Part shown: positions 1 to 7,680 of the stretch, one piece after another | How positions within the stretch are numbered: the first letter of the stretch is position 1 | Layout: each line of letters opens with the position of its first letter | Assembly: GCA_002305715.1 (NCBI GenBank) | Contig: DBQD01000058.1 | Coordinates: forward strand, 1-13,293 | Direction: 5' to 3' | DNA from: Proteiniphilum sp. UBA1403 | Lineage (GTDB): Bacteria; Bacteroidota; Bacteroidia; Bacteroidales; Dysgonomonadaceae | Length of the DNA: 13,293 bases | Translations under genes and position numbers: made by a program | The notes under the pieces: model-generated | Database searches by the model: none | Told to the model about the DNA's origin: nothing | The model's input: only the letters and a program-made list of their open reading frames with translations

Positions 1-590
1 GCCCGGAACACTTTGCTCAGGGCAGGCACGGGAAACAGGAAGTTGCTATTACCCCTGCAACCCTTCAGGTGTTGCCATGCGCCGTCCCTGTCCACACCCC
101 CGCCGGTTACGATGCAATGTATGTGAGGGTGGTAGAAAAGGTTGGAGCCCCAAGTGTGGAGAATACCGGTCATGCCTCCCTGTAACCCTTGTTTCCCGAA
201 GAACTTGCGCAGTGTGGCCCATGCCGCACGGAACATGCACGTGTAAAACAAGGCTTGGTTGGCTATGGCCAATGGATGGAAACAGTCGGGAATGGTGAAT
301 ACCATATGGAAGTACTTGGTTCCCGGTATGATCTCCTCACGTCTCATCTCAATCCACGCTTCCCGCTCCTTGTTCTGGCATTTTGGACAATGACGGTCAC
401 GGCAACTGTTGTAGCTGACGCGTACTTCACCGCATTCCGGACACACCTCCACATGGCCGCCAAGCAGGCTGGTTCGGCACAAAGCCATTGCCTGGAAAGA
501 CTTGCGAACTTGTGGCACGGTGGGATAAGAGTCAAAAAAATCGTCACCCCAGTCCCGGATGATTTGCCCGATCTCATGCTTTGGCCGCAT
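1..590 (-). CDS. IS91-family HUH transposase, N-terminal part (runs off left edge)
   Basis: About 196 residues are present, in one uninterrupted frame from the ATG at 588-590 to the window edge. The N-terminal zinc-binding region has the IS91 cysteine/histidine pattern: CPECG near residues 52-56, then SCRDRHCPKCQ near residues 64-74. Further on is HPHIHCIVTGGG near residue 155, the HUH motif that coordinates the metal ion at the nicking site. The catalytic tyrosine lies further C-terminal and is not in the window. In this family the enzyme nicks one strand at the element's origin end and transfers it by rolling-circle replication. The start overlaps the last 17 bases of the upstream recombinase gene, so the two are probably translationally coupled. 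I saw no frameshift, so the copy may be active. Confidence 0.9.
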   Translation of the reverse strand, partial: MRPKHEIGQIIRDWGDDFFDSYPTVPQVRKSFQAMALCRTSLLGGHVEVCPECGEVRVSYNSCRDRHCPKCQNKEREAWIEMRREEIIPGTKYFHMVFTIPDCFHPLAIANQALFYTCMFRAAWATLRKFFGKQGLQGGMTGILHTWGSNLFYHPHIHCIVTGGGVDRDGAWQHLKGCRGNSNFLFPVPALSKVFR

Positions 591-1470
591 CCTTGAAGAG
601 CATGTCAATGAGCGGAATGCAGTTGTGTTTCTCAATCCTTGCCACATGAAGGTAGATCATCGTGGTCTGTATAGAACGATGGCCAAGACGCTCTTTTACG
701 GTTTGGATATCCTCTCCATATTCCAGAAGATGTGTGGCGAACGAGTGGCGGAGCGTGTGAGTGGTCAGTTGCGTGTCAAGACCGGCACGCGTCAAAGCTT
801 CTCTAAGCCGCGAGCGTATAAAATGATTGTCGATTGGCCCATCCGCACCGAAACGTTTAAATACGAGATTCATGCTCGGGTAACTTTGGCGATAGGCCTT
901 CAGGACAACCAGCGTCTTGCCCGAGATAGGGACAACCCTATCCTTACCGCCCTTGCCACGTTTGATGTGAACCATCTTCCGATGGATGTCTATGTCTGTC
1001 CACTTCAGGTTGCATGCTTCAAAAGCACGAAGGCCGCAATCGTAGATTGTGGAAAACAGGGCCTTGGAATACAATTCACAGGAGTGAAGCAATGTCCTCA
1101 CATCTTCCGTCGACATCACCCGTGGAAGTTTCTTATCCCGGCGAATCGCCGGAAGAACAAGGCCGGGGAGTTCTTTATAACCCAAAGTGTTGAGGTAGCA
1201 CTTCAAACCATATATGAAATGCTTGAACTGGGCTTCTGCGGGTAAGGGCTTACGGCTCAGCATGGATTTTAGGTAATCATCCAAATCTTGCTGGGTGAAT
1301 TCCTCGGGAAGCTTGCCCACTTGGAGTACTGCTTTGTACAATGCGTGACAGTAATCAGTTATGCTACCCGCTGCATATCTGCTGATTTGCAGTTTGCTCG
1401 AAAAGAGCGATACGCGATCTGCAAAAGCTGGTACCTTTGCAATCGCCTTGTCTGAGATTTTCTTGGACAT
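574..1470 (-). CDS. Tyrosine recombinase (XerD/phage integrase type) of the IS91-like element
   Basis: This 298-residue protein has the usual length and two-domain layout of the family: an N-terminal SAM-like core-binding domain (about residues 15-100) and a C-terminal catalytic domain (about 115-285). All catalytic residues are visible: R148 in CGLRAFE, K173 in the beta-hairpin RGKGGKDR, H238 and R241 in HTLRHSFATHLL, H264 in LGHRS, and the nucleophile Y273 in MIYLHV. It cuts and rejoins DNA through a 3'-phosphotyrosine bond. Its position directly upstream of, and overlapping, the HUH transposase identifies it as the accessory recombinase of a two-gene IS91-type element and not the integrase of the whole mobile element, though the latter cannot be excluded. 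The possible role of resolving transposition intermediates is inferred. Confidence 0.9.
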   Translation of the reverse strand: MSKKISDKAIAKVPAFADRVSLFSSKLQISRYAAGSITDYCHALYKAVLQVGKLPEEFTQQDLDDYLKSMLSRKPLPAEAQFKHFIYGLKCYLNTLGYKELPGLVLPAIRRDKKLPRVMSTEDVRTLLHSCELYSKALFSTIYDCGLRAFEACNLKWTDIDIHRKMVHIKRGKGGKDRVVPISGKTLVVLKAYRQSYPSMNLVFKRFGADGPIDNHFIRSRLREALTRAGLDTQLTTHTLRHSFATHLLEYGEDIQTVKERLGHRSIQTTMIYLHVARIEKHNCIPLIDMLFKDAAKA

Positions 1471-1494
1471 AGTATTTTACGTGAAAGAATTAAT

Positions 1495-1529
1495 GGCGGA
1501 CACTAATTGAACCAGTCCGCCGTTGGTTC
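1495..1529. repeat. Overlapping palindromes at the right end of the IS91-like element
   Basis: Two mutually exclusive hairpins can be drawn. GGCGGAC (1495-1501) pairs with GTCCGCC (1515-1521) across a 13-base loop, and GAACCA (1509-1514) pairs with TGGTTC (1524-1529). Subterminal hairpins near element ends are characteristic of IS91-type elements. The sequence also contains GTTC/GAAC, the tetranucleotide associated with IS91 target sites. The region lies 24 bases upstream of the recombinase start, where an element end would be expected. Assigning it as the termination end is inference. Confidence 0.5.
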
Positions 1530-1793
1530 TTCACAAAAAATACAAAAATGAGAATGATAAAACGAATAATTAACAAGAAATCTGCATATCAGATAAATAG
1601 CTTTAGCTTTTACGCTACTGCGGAAATTAGTACAACTGTATTAAGCAGTTGTAAAATGGTTTATATGAGTTTGCTCCAAAAGCACCGAGAAGGGCAATCT
1701 TGTCATATGTTTATGGTTGATTTTCATTTAATTGTAATGGGGAGAAAGAAAAAATGATTTTTAGTGATTCATTCTAAATTTTTGAGTGTGGTC

Positions 1794-1823
1794 TTTTGTG
1801 TTTAAAATAAAGTGCTACATTTG
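1794..1823 (+). promoter_or_regulatory. Bacteroidota-type promoter candidate for the restriction-modification gene
   Basis: TACATTTG at 1816-1823 matches the Bacteroidota -7 consensus TAnnTTTG exactly. TTTTG at 1794-1798 could be the -33 element, although the 17-base spacer is slightly shorter than usual. Transcription would start near 1830 and leave a leader of about 165 bases before the GTG start. Confidence 0.5.
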
Positions 1824-1826
1824 TAA

Positions 1827-1845
1827 AAAGCTTAATTCAAGCTTT
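1827..1845. repeat. 7-bp palindrome at the predicted transcription start (possible operator)
   Basis: AAAGCTT (1827-1833) and AAGCTTT (1839-1845) form a perfect inverted repeat with a 5-base spacer. It sits at the expected +1 of the promoter candidate, where a repressor or controller protein could bind. There is no T-tract typical of a terminator. An operator role is inferred from position only. Confidence 0.4.
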
Positions 1846-1994
1846 CATAAACAAATCTTGCAAAACTTGAAAAATTCGCAAACGTATTCTCAAACGAGAC
1901 TAATTCAGCAAACTCGAAAAACGTGTGGTTGATGGTAGCGTTATGTGGTAAATTAATCCGATCAATAAATACTCATCCAATAAGATTCTGATCA

Positions 1995-4900
1995 GTGAAA
2001 AAACTACTTGACAATTATCTGAAAAATCTCACCGAAACTTATCAACGTGGAGATGCCCGTGAGGAAAGCTATTACAAACATCTTGACGAGCTGGTTAAAC
2101 AGTATGCTGAAATTAAAAATATCAAAAACGTTGATGTAACTATTCTTCCCAAAAAGACCGAAGCGGGAAATCCTGATTTTAGGGTATGGGACGGCAAAAA
2201 TCATATCACAGGTTACATCGAAGCCAAGGATCCATCGGTAACTGATCTGGATTCCATTGAAGTAAAGGAACAGTTAAAACGTTATTTGTCCACTTTTCCA
2301 AATGTCATACTCACAAATTTTTATGAGTTCCGGCTTTACCGTGATGGCAATTGTATATCACGAGTTATGGTCGGACGACCGTTCATTGCCCAAAAACTGA
2401 AAACTACGCCACCAGTAGAAAATATTGAAAAATTTCAGGAACTCTTTGATCTTTTCTTTTCTTTCTCGCTGCCCAAAGTGCAAACCGCAAGTTCTCTGGC
2501 AATTGAATTAGCCAAACGCACCCGATTCCTTCGAGATGAAGTTATTAGTGTTGAAATGGAAGAAAACGGCAGCAGAGGTCATAAACAAATTATTGGTTTT
2601 TATGAAGCTTTTAAGAACTATCTCATCGCTACCTTAACTGAAAAACAGTTCGCTGATATTTATGCACAAACGATTACCTATGGATTATTCGCCGCACGAA
2701 GCCGGGCAGACGGCGAGTTTAACCGTAAACTGGCTTTTGATTTTATTCCCCGTACCATTGGCATTTTGCGCGATGTGTTCCGTTTTATATCACTAGAAGA
2801 ACCGCCAAAATCCATGGAAATTATTGTGGATGACATTGCCGAGATTCTAAACGTAGCCGATATCAATAAAATTCTGCATGAATATTACCGCACCGGAAAA
2901 GGCAAAGACCCGATCATTCATTTTTATGAAACGTTCCTGGCAACTTATGATCCGGAAATTCGGGAACGTCGTGGTGTTTATTACACACCGGAACCCGTAG
3001 TCGGCTATATTGTCCGCTCCATTCATTCCATTCTTAAATCACATTTTAATCTGTCAGATGGTCTTGCCAGTGAAGAAGTCAAGCTTCTCGATCCCGCAGG
3101 GGGCACGCTAACCTTTCCGGCCGAAGCCATTCGTCTATCAGTCGAAGAATTTAAGGAAAAATATGGTGAAGGTGGTTTACATCACTGGATTAAAAAACAT
3201 ATTCTTGAAGATTTTTATGCTTTTGAACTTTTGATGGCGCCTTATGCCATTGGACATTTGAAAATAGGTTTTATCCTTGATGAACTCGGTTACAAGATGG
3301 CTGATGATGAACGCTTTAAGCTTTACCTAACCAATACACTTGAAATAGAAGAGATTAAACAAACTTATATTCCAGGACTTTCATCATTGAGTGAAGAAAG
3401 CTACTTGGCTGGTAAAGTGAAGAAAGAGCAGCCGATATTGGTTATTCTCGGCAATCCGCCTTATAGCGGAATTTCTTCCAATATCAATAAATGGACGGAA
3501 CGTTTGCTCAAACAGGATATTAACGGTGCGCAAAGTTACTACAAGGTGGACGGACAGCCGCTGGGTGAGAAAAAATTATGGCTTCAGGATGATTATGTAA
3601 AATTTCTGCGTTTTGCTCAGTGGAAAATCCAGACTTCAGGTTACGGAATTGTCGGCATGATTACCAATCACAGTTATCTGGACAATCCCACTTTTCGCGG
3701 CATGCGCCAAAGTTTGATGAAAACCTTTGATGAAATTTATATTCTCGATCTGCACGGCAATAGCCTGAAAAAAGAAACTACACCAGAAGGGGGTAAAGAT
3801 GAAAATGTGTTTGACATCCGTCAGGGTGTTGCAATTGCTCTATTTATTAAAAACAAGGAGCCCAAAGAGCCTAAAGTATTTCATTTGGACATATACGGAT
3901 TAAGAGATGAAAAATACGAATGGCTGGACAAAAACGATTTTGACCCAAAAAATTATCAGGAAATTAAACCGGCTTCACCTTGGTATTTCTTTATTCCTCG
4001 AAACACATCGCATATTCAGCGATATTTGGAATGGAAGAAAATTGGTGAAATATTTCCTGTAAATAATGTTGGAATAGTTACAGCGCGGGACAAGTTTGCA
4101 ATCGATTTTGACCAAAATATTTTAAAAAACAGAATCCGACAATTTAGAGATTTGAAAATTGATAATCTTCTAATAAAAGAAGGATTCAAACTTAAAGACA
4201 CATCTACCTTTAAACTTGACAAATTCAGGAAAGAATTAGCAAAAGATGATAATTGGCAAAATTATTTTGAATTAATTACCTATCGACCATTTGATATTCG
4301 GTATATTTATTATTCCAAGTGGGTAATTGAAAGACCTATTTACGATACCATGCGCCATATGCTGGAAGAGAATATTTCATTGTGTTTCATGCGCCAATTT
4401 TCAGGAAATATCCCATATTCTCATTTTTTTGTCACAGAACAAATGGTTGATAACCGCACATTTTTTAGTAGCAAAGGAATTATTCAACAAGCACCTTTAT
4501 ACATTTATCCAGACATAAAAGACCTCTTCACCCAGCATCAAACTGAAAAAGAGCCGAATATTCCGGCGGCTATTTTTGAAAAACTACAATCTGTTTATGG
4601 AGAAAAGCCATCGCCGGAAGAGATTCTTTATTACATCTATGGCGTATTTTACAGCAATATATATCGCAAAACATACGCCGAGTTTTTAAAAATCGATTTC
4701 CCGCGTGTGCCGTTTACCGCTGATTATGATCTGTTTAAAAAGATGGGTGATTTGGGAAAACAGCTTGCAGACCTGCATCTGCTTAAAAGCCCGGCGCTCG
4801 ATCCTCCGGTTGCTAAATATCAAGGCTCCGGTACAAATGATCGTATTGAAAAGATAACTTACAAAGAAGACGAACAGCGCATTTATATCAATGAAGACAA

Positions 4901-5111
4901 ATATTTTGAAGGCGTAGCGCCGGAAGTCTGGAACTATTACATTGGCGGATATCAGGTTTTACAGAAATATCTTAAAGAGCGCAAAGGCAGAAACATGGAC
5001 GATGCGCCGCGCTATTGCCGTATTGTAACGGCATTAAGCAAAACAATTGAAATACAAAAACAGATAGACGGGATATATCCAGAAACAGAAATAGATCTTG
5101 TTCAATTTTAA
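1995..5111 (+). CDS. Single-chain restriction-modification enzyme, type ISP-like without the helicase
   Basis: The 1038-residue protein combines cutting, methylation and recognition. Near the N-terminus is a PD-(D/E)xK-type nuclease motif: PD at 60-61, then EAK at 76-78. A helical linker follows, then an N6-adenine methyltransferase core with RRGVYYTP at 325-332, the SAM-binding motif I LLDPAGGTLTF at 364-374, and the catalytic motif IV NPPY at 487-490. The C-terminal part from about residue 680, with TYRPFDIRYIYY, resembles the specificity domain of type ISP enzymes such as LlaBIII. Those enzymes are about 1,600 residues and carry a helicase between nuclease and methylase; no Walker motifs or room for one are visible here. 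The start is GTG: an in-frame stop lies at 1989-1991 and no ATG follows for over 120 codons. No separate methylase or specificity gene is nearby, so it is probably self-sufficient. The target sequence cannot be read from the protein. Confidence 0.85.
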   Translation: MKKLLDNYLKNLTETYQRGDAREESYYKHLDELVKQYAEIKNIKNVDVTILPKKTEAGNPDFRVWDGKNHITGYIEAKDPSVTDLDSIEVKEQLKRYLSTFPNVILTNFYEFRLYRDGNCISRVMVGRPFIAQKLKTTPPVENIEKFQELFDLFFSFSLPKVQTASSLAIELAKRTRFLRDEVISVEMEENGSRGHKQIIGFYEAFKNYLIATLTEKQFADIYAQTITYGLFAARSRADGEFNRKLAFDFIPRTIGILRDVFRFISLEEPPKSMEIIVDDIAEILNVADINKILHEYYRTGKGKDPIIHFYETFLATYDPEIRERRGVYYTPEPVVGYIVRSIHSILKSHFNLSDGLASEEVKLLDPAGGTLTFPAEAIRLSVEEFKEKYGEGGLHHWIKKHILEDFYAFELLMAPYAIGHLKIGFILDELGYKMADDERFKLYLTNTLEIEEIKQTYIPGLSSLSEESYLAGKVKKEQPILVILGNPPYSGISSNINKWTERLLKQDINGAQSYYKVDGQPLGEKKLWLQDDYVKFLRFAQWKIQTSGYGIVGMITNHSYLDNPTFRGMRQSLMKTFDEIYILDLHGNSLKKETTPEGGKDENVFDIRQGVAIALFIKNKEPKEPKVFHLDIYGLRDEKYEWLDKNDFDPKNYQEIKPASPWYFFIPRNTSHIQRYLEWKKIGEIFPVNNVGIVTARDKFAIDFDQNILKNRIRQFRDLKIDNLLIKEGFKLKDTSTFKLDKFRKELAKDDNWQNYFELITYRPFDIRYIYYSKWVIERPIYDTMRHMLEENISLCFMRQFSGNIPYSHFFVTEQMVDNRTFFSSKGIIQQAPLYIYPDIKDLFTQHQTEKEPNIPAAIFEKLQSVYGEKPSPEEILYYIYGVFYSNIYRKTYAEFLKIDFPRVPFTADYDLFKKMGDLGKQLADLHLLKSPALDPPVAKYQGSGTNDRIEKITYKEDEQRIYINEDKYFEGVAPEVWNYYIGGYQVLQKYLKERKGRNMDDAPRYCRIVTALSKTIEIQKQIDGIYPETEIDLVQF

Positions 5112-5225
5112 AAGGTTAAGAGCAATAATCAGAAAAACCATATAGCCATTGGCTCAGCTTGACAGCAGGGGGTGTGATTTATTCAGTCTGAGTTGCCTTT
5201 AAAATAAAGCATAAAAGGGTTCCTG

Positions 5226-7424
5226 CTATTTCAACACTATTTCAACTGAATCTTCGGGCATGTTGAACTTGTTCATGATATTTGAAATTCGTCTCATACA
5301 ATTTGAGGCAGAGATGTTGATATGTATAAAGGACGTATTATCGGTCAAGTTCTTTGCTTTTTCCCAGGTTTCTTCTTCAAAAGTTTTGTACCTACTGGTC
5401 AAATCAATATTTTTTTCAATCATCAGCTTCAATATATGCCATTTAACGATTACCTCTCTTCCAAATAATTCATATTGATAGTCCAGAATTGCATCAAAAT
5501 CATACTCGGGATTATTTTTTAAATATTTCAGGAAATTTATGAACACTGCTTGCCAATTGGTTGCTTTAAAAGAAAACCCATCAATGATAATCTCTGAAGG
5601 TTTTCTACCTTCCGCTAAATTACCGGCATCGGCATCCAACGGTGAAAATCGCATACTCTCATCATTTCTCACACTCCAATTGTCTTTGCCTTTATAATCA
5701 TCCGGTATTGGGAAAGTATTCAGAAACCATGAAATCATATTTTTTTGATGATCCTCGATACTGGCTTCATTCCAAATTTCTCTGTTGATAATATCCAATC
5801 TATAGTTTAAGGATGAAGTTGAAAGTTTTTCTTTTTTTGTGACAAAAGACTTATTCCCTATTTCACTATTAAATTCTGTTAGAATTAAATTACCAATATT
5901 GTGTAAATATCTTTTATGAACATCCATATAATTATCACCCAAGTCATTGATCCAATCGTCGTTTAACTTCTGAGGCATGATATGTTCAATAGTAATCATT
6001 GGATTACGAAAATCGACAGCAACCTTTGTATTATGCTCTTCTATCTTACCTAAAATAAACTTTGCATATTTCTTTGCATCCCCATAGAAGTTCATGGATA
6101 GCAAGGCATTTTTTATCTCATAGTCGTTTGGGAATCTCAAACTGTAGAACATGTTTGTGAGTAAATCGATTATTGAAACATTGCCAAGAGCAAGGTCATC
6201 GATATGCTTACTTAAAAGAACTATATTTTTATTTTCACCCTGAGTGAGACCTAATAGTCTTCTTCGTATCAAATAGGTACGAATAGTCTTTAAGATAAAA
6301 ATAAGATCATCATCGCTAAGATGCGCATTTTTACTATTGTCTTGATTGTATTCCAACAGGCCTAAGACAAACGGCTTAAAAGCTTCAGTCTTAATATCAT
6401 GGAAAATATTTCTCAGCAGTTCTTTAACTTCTCTATCTTTCGTAGAATCGTTAAGGATACGGTCCTTAACAACTTCTGTTATGATCCATTTATACCAACG
6501 AACGTACAGTACAATATCATTAATGAAGTCGTTGTGATTAGTAAACTCCTCTTCAACGAAATCTTTAAACAGTTGATAGATCTCTTTTGTATTGTTGTCG
6601 CTTACTACTTTGATTGAAGTCTTTGTTTTGTATTGGAGATAATCTCGAAAATATTTTGAAGTATCATCGTTTAAGATTAGCTCAATTTTGGGATGCCACA
6701 CTTTTTCATAAATTTCTGATTGATTAGAACTTTCCATATTTAAAAGGACAAAATTCCTGACCAAATCAGACAATGTAAGGGGTTTCCCAAGCGAGTTTAA
6801 AGTTTCAAAAATAATTTGTGGATCCTCTCCTTTATAAGGTCGTTCATCCAAAAAGATAACAGCCACATTAATTCTTTGGATTGCTATTAAATAGTGCTCT
6901 AATTGTATTTCGGGATTGGTACGTTTGAGATCATCAATCAACTTTCGGAAAAGTTTGTAGGCATTAAAAATAATTCCCGGGTTGGGTTGTTTTTGAGTAA
7001 CCAGCGCCCTGTAGGATTCCCAATCTTTTGTCACTTGTTTAAGTTTGATCTTGTCCTGGAAACTTGATGAGGTATTTGTAAGATAGCTATTGGTTATGAA
7101 TTCCTGTTTCTCTTCATCAGTTTCTAAATCTCTTAAAGCAATTAAAAACAACAATGTGGTTGTAAGACGTTGTTGTCCATCCACAACAACTGATTTATTA
7201 GCGAAGCCAGATTTTTCTTCTTTAATTACAAGTGTCCCAAAAAAGTGTTCCAACTTATCATGTTGATTAGGATCTAGTTCTGAATGAACGATGCGCTTTA
7301 TATCGTTAAAGAAACGTTCAATCTCCGGTCTTCCCCAGGCATATGCTCTTTGAAACGGTGGAATAAAAAATGATGTTGCATTCTTTGCCAAAACATCATT
7401 AATGGAATGACTTTCTGTTTTCAT
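5226..7424 (-). CDS. GmrSD-type modification-dependent nuclease (DUF262 + DUF1524)
   Basis: This 732-residue protein fuses the two halves of the GmrS/GmrD family. The N-terminal DUF262 domain has IPPFQRAYAW at 21-30 and DGQQRLTTT at 82-90, the nucleotide-dependent ParB/Srx-like part. The DUF1524 HNH nuclease domain follows, with EHIMPQ at 480-485, HNIGNL at 508-513 and the trailing N524-K. Family members are type IV restriction enzymes that cut phage DNA carrying modified (for example glucosylated) cytosine and use NTP hydrolysis. The last 120 residues (about 611-732) form an extra module ending in a short segment around IHINISASN, resembling C-terminal modules of other defence proteins. That resemblance is from memory and uncertain. 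The gene is AT-rich like its convergent neighbour. It could instead act in another DUF262-containing defence system such as BREX (BrxU-like), but no partner genes are visible. Confidence 0.88.
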   Translation of the reverse strand: MKTESHSINDVLAKNATSFFIPPFQRAYAWGRPEIERFFNDIKRIVHSELDPNQHDKLEHFFGTLVIKEEKSGFANKSVVVDGQQRLTTTLLFLIALRDLETDEEKQEFITNSYLTNTSSSFQDKIKLKQVTKDWESYRALVTQKQPNPGIIFNAYKLFRKLIDDLKRTNPEIQLEHYLIAIQRINVAVIFLDERPYKGEDPQIIFETLNSLGKPLTLSDLVRNFVLLNMESSNQSEIYEKVWHPKIELILNDDTSKYFRDYLQYKTKTSIKVVSDNNTKEIYQLFKDFVEEEFTNHNDFINDIVLYVRWYKWIITEVVKDRILNDSTKDREVKELLRNIFHDIKTEAFKPFVLGLLEYNQDNSKNAHLSDDDLIFILKTIRTYLIRRRLLGLTQGENKNIVLLSKHIDDLALGNVSIIDLLTNMFYSLRFPNDYEIKNALLSMNFYGDAKKYAKFILGKIEEHNTKVAVDFRNPMITIEHIMPQKLNDDWINDLGDNYMDVHKRYLHNIGNLILTEFNSEIGNKSFVTKKEKLSTSSLNYRLDIINREIWNEASIEDHQKNMISWFLNTFPIPDDYKGKDNWSVRNDESMRFSPLDADAGNLAEGRKPSEIIIDGFSFKATNWQAVFINFLKYLKNNPEYDFDAILDYQYELFGREVIVKWHILKLMIEKNIDLTSRYKTFEEETWEKAKNLTDNTSFIHINISASNCMRRISNIMNKFNMPEDSVEIVLK

Positions 7425-7551
7425 ATTATTGTATACTATTGATTTATAGGAAGGTCAGAAGATCTATATCGGATTTAAAAGATTATTATTTGTTGATCAA
7501 TTCTATATTGACAAATTACCACAGGGTATCATGCTGATGAGCTATGAAAAA

Positions 7552-7585
7552 CAAAAATACAAAAACATTCATAATCAACCACAAA
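7552..7585 (-). promoter_or_regulatory. Weak promoter candidate for the GmrSD-type gene
   Basis: Read on the minus strand, TATTTTTG (7559 down to 7552) fits TAnnTTTG, and TTTG (7585-7582) could be its upstream element. The spacing of 22 bases is longer than usual. A second TATTTTTG lies at 7613-7606 but falls inside the T-rich tail of the terminator-like hairpin. AT-rich sequence makes chance matches likely. Confidence 0.25.
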
Positions 7586-7605
7586 GAATTTATAAGGAAG
7601 TTGTG

Positions 7606-7641
7606 CAAAAATAAAAAGAGGAATTGACAACTTGTGTCAAT
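7606..7641 (-). terminator. Terminator-like hairpin after the primase gene
   Basis: On the minus strand, 40 bases past the primase stop, ATTGACA and TGTCAAT (7641-7635 and 7629-7623) form a perfect 7-bp stem with a 5-base loop. A T-rich stretch including TTTTTATTTTT follows immediately. This is the layout of an intrinsic terminator, though the stem is AT-rich and short. It would separate the replication block from the leftward GmrSD gene. It could instead be a protein-binding palindrome upstream of that gene. Confidence 0.45.
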
Positions 7642-7680
7642 AGATGAAATATGTAGCATTAATGAATGTTGTTTCTAACG

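Larger units (their letters stand above)
1..1530 (-). mobile_element. IS91-family two-gene insertion element, truncated by the left edge
   Basis: The element consists of a tyrosine recombinase gene followed by an overlapping HUH transposase gene, both read leftwards. This two-gene arrangement is known in a branch of the IS91 family, whose members move by single-strand, rolling-circle-like transposition and lack classic terminal inverted repeats. The right boundary is not proven. I place it just past two overlapping small palindromes at 1495-1529, because coding signal and base composition both change there. The left end, with the rest of the transposase, is outside the window. No target duplication is expected for this family and none was seen. 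Confidence 0.75.
1530..1994 (+). other. Gene-free AT-rich spacer between the IS91-like element and the restriction gene
   Basis: About 465 bases with no convincing gene. A 69-codon open frame at 1548-1757 has no recognisable domain and an unconvincing composition, so I treat it as chance. The second half contains a promoter-like sequence, a short palindrome and a long AT-rich leader leading to the restriction-modification gene. No RNA gene or riboswitch was recognised. Confidence 0.6.

Noticed and set aside
559..1245. 228-codon plus-strand open frame opposite the tyrosine recombinase
   Set aside because: It is the antisense shadow of a gene with all catalytic motifs intact.
1548..1757. 69-codon plus-strand open frame after the IS91-like element
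   Set aside because: No domain, no plausible start context, AT-rich spacer composition; probably chance.
5151..5197. Bidirectional terminator between the two convergent defence genes
   Set aside because: GGC-TCAG and CTGAG-TTGCC can pair only imperfectly across about 30 bases, with no good T-tract on the minus strand. A terminator is expected here but the sequence does not show a convincing one.
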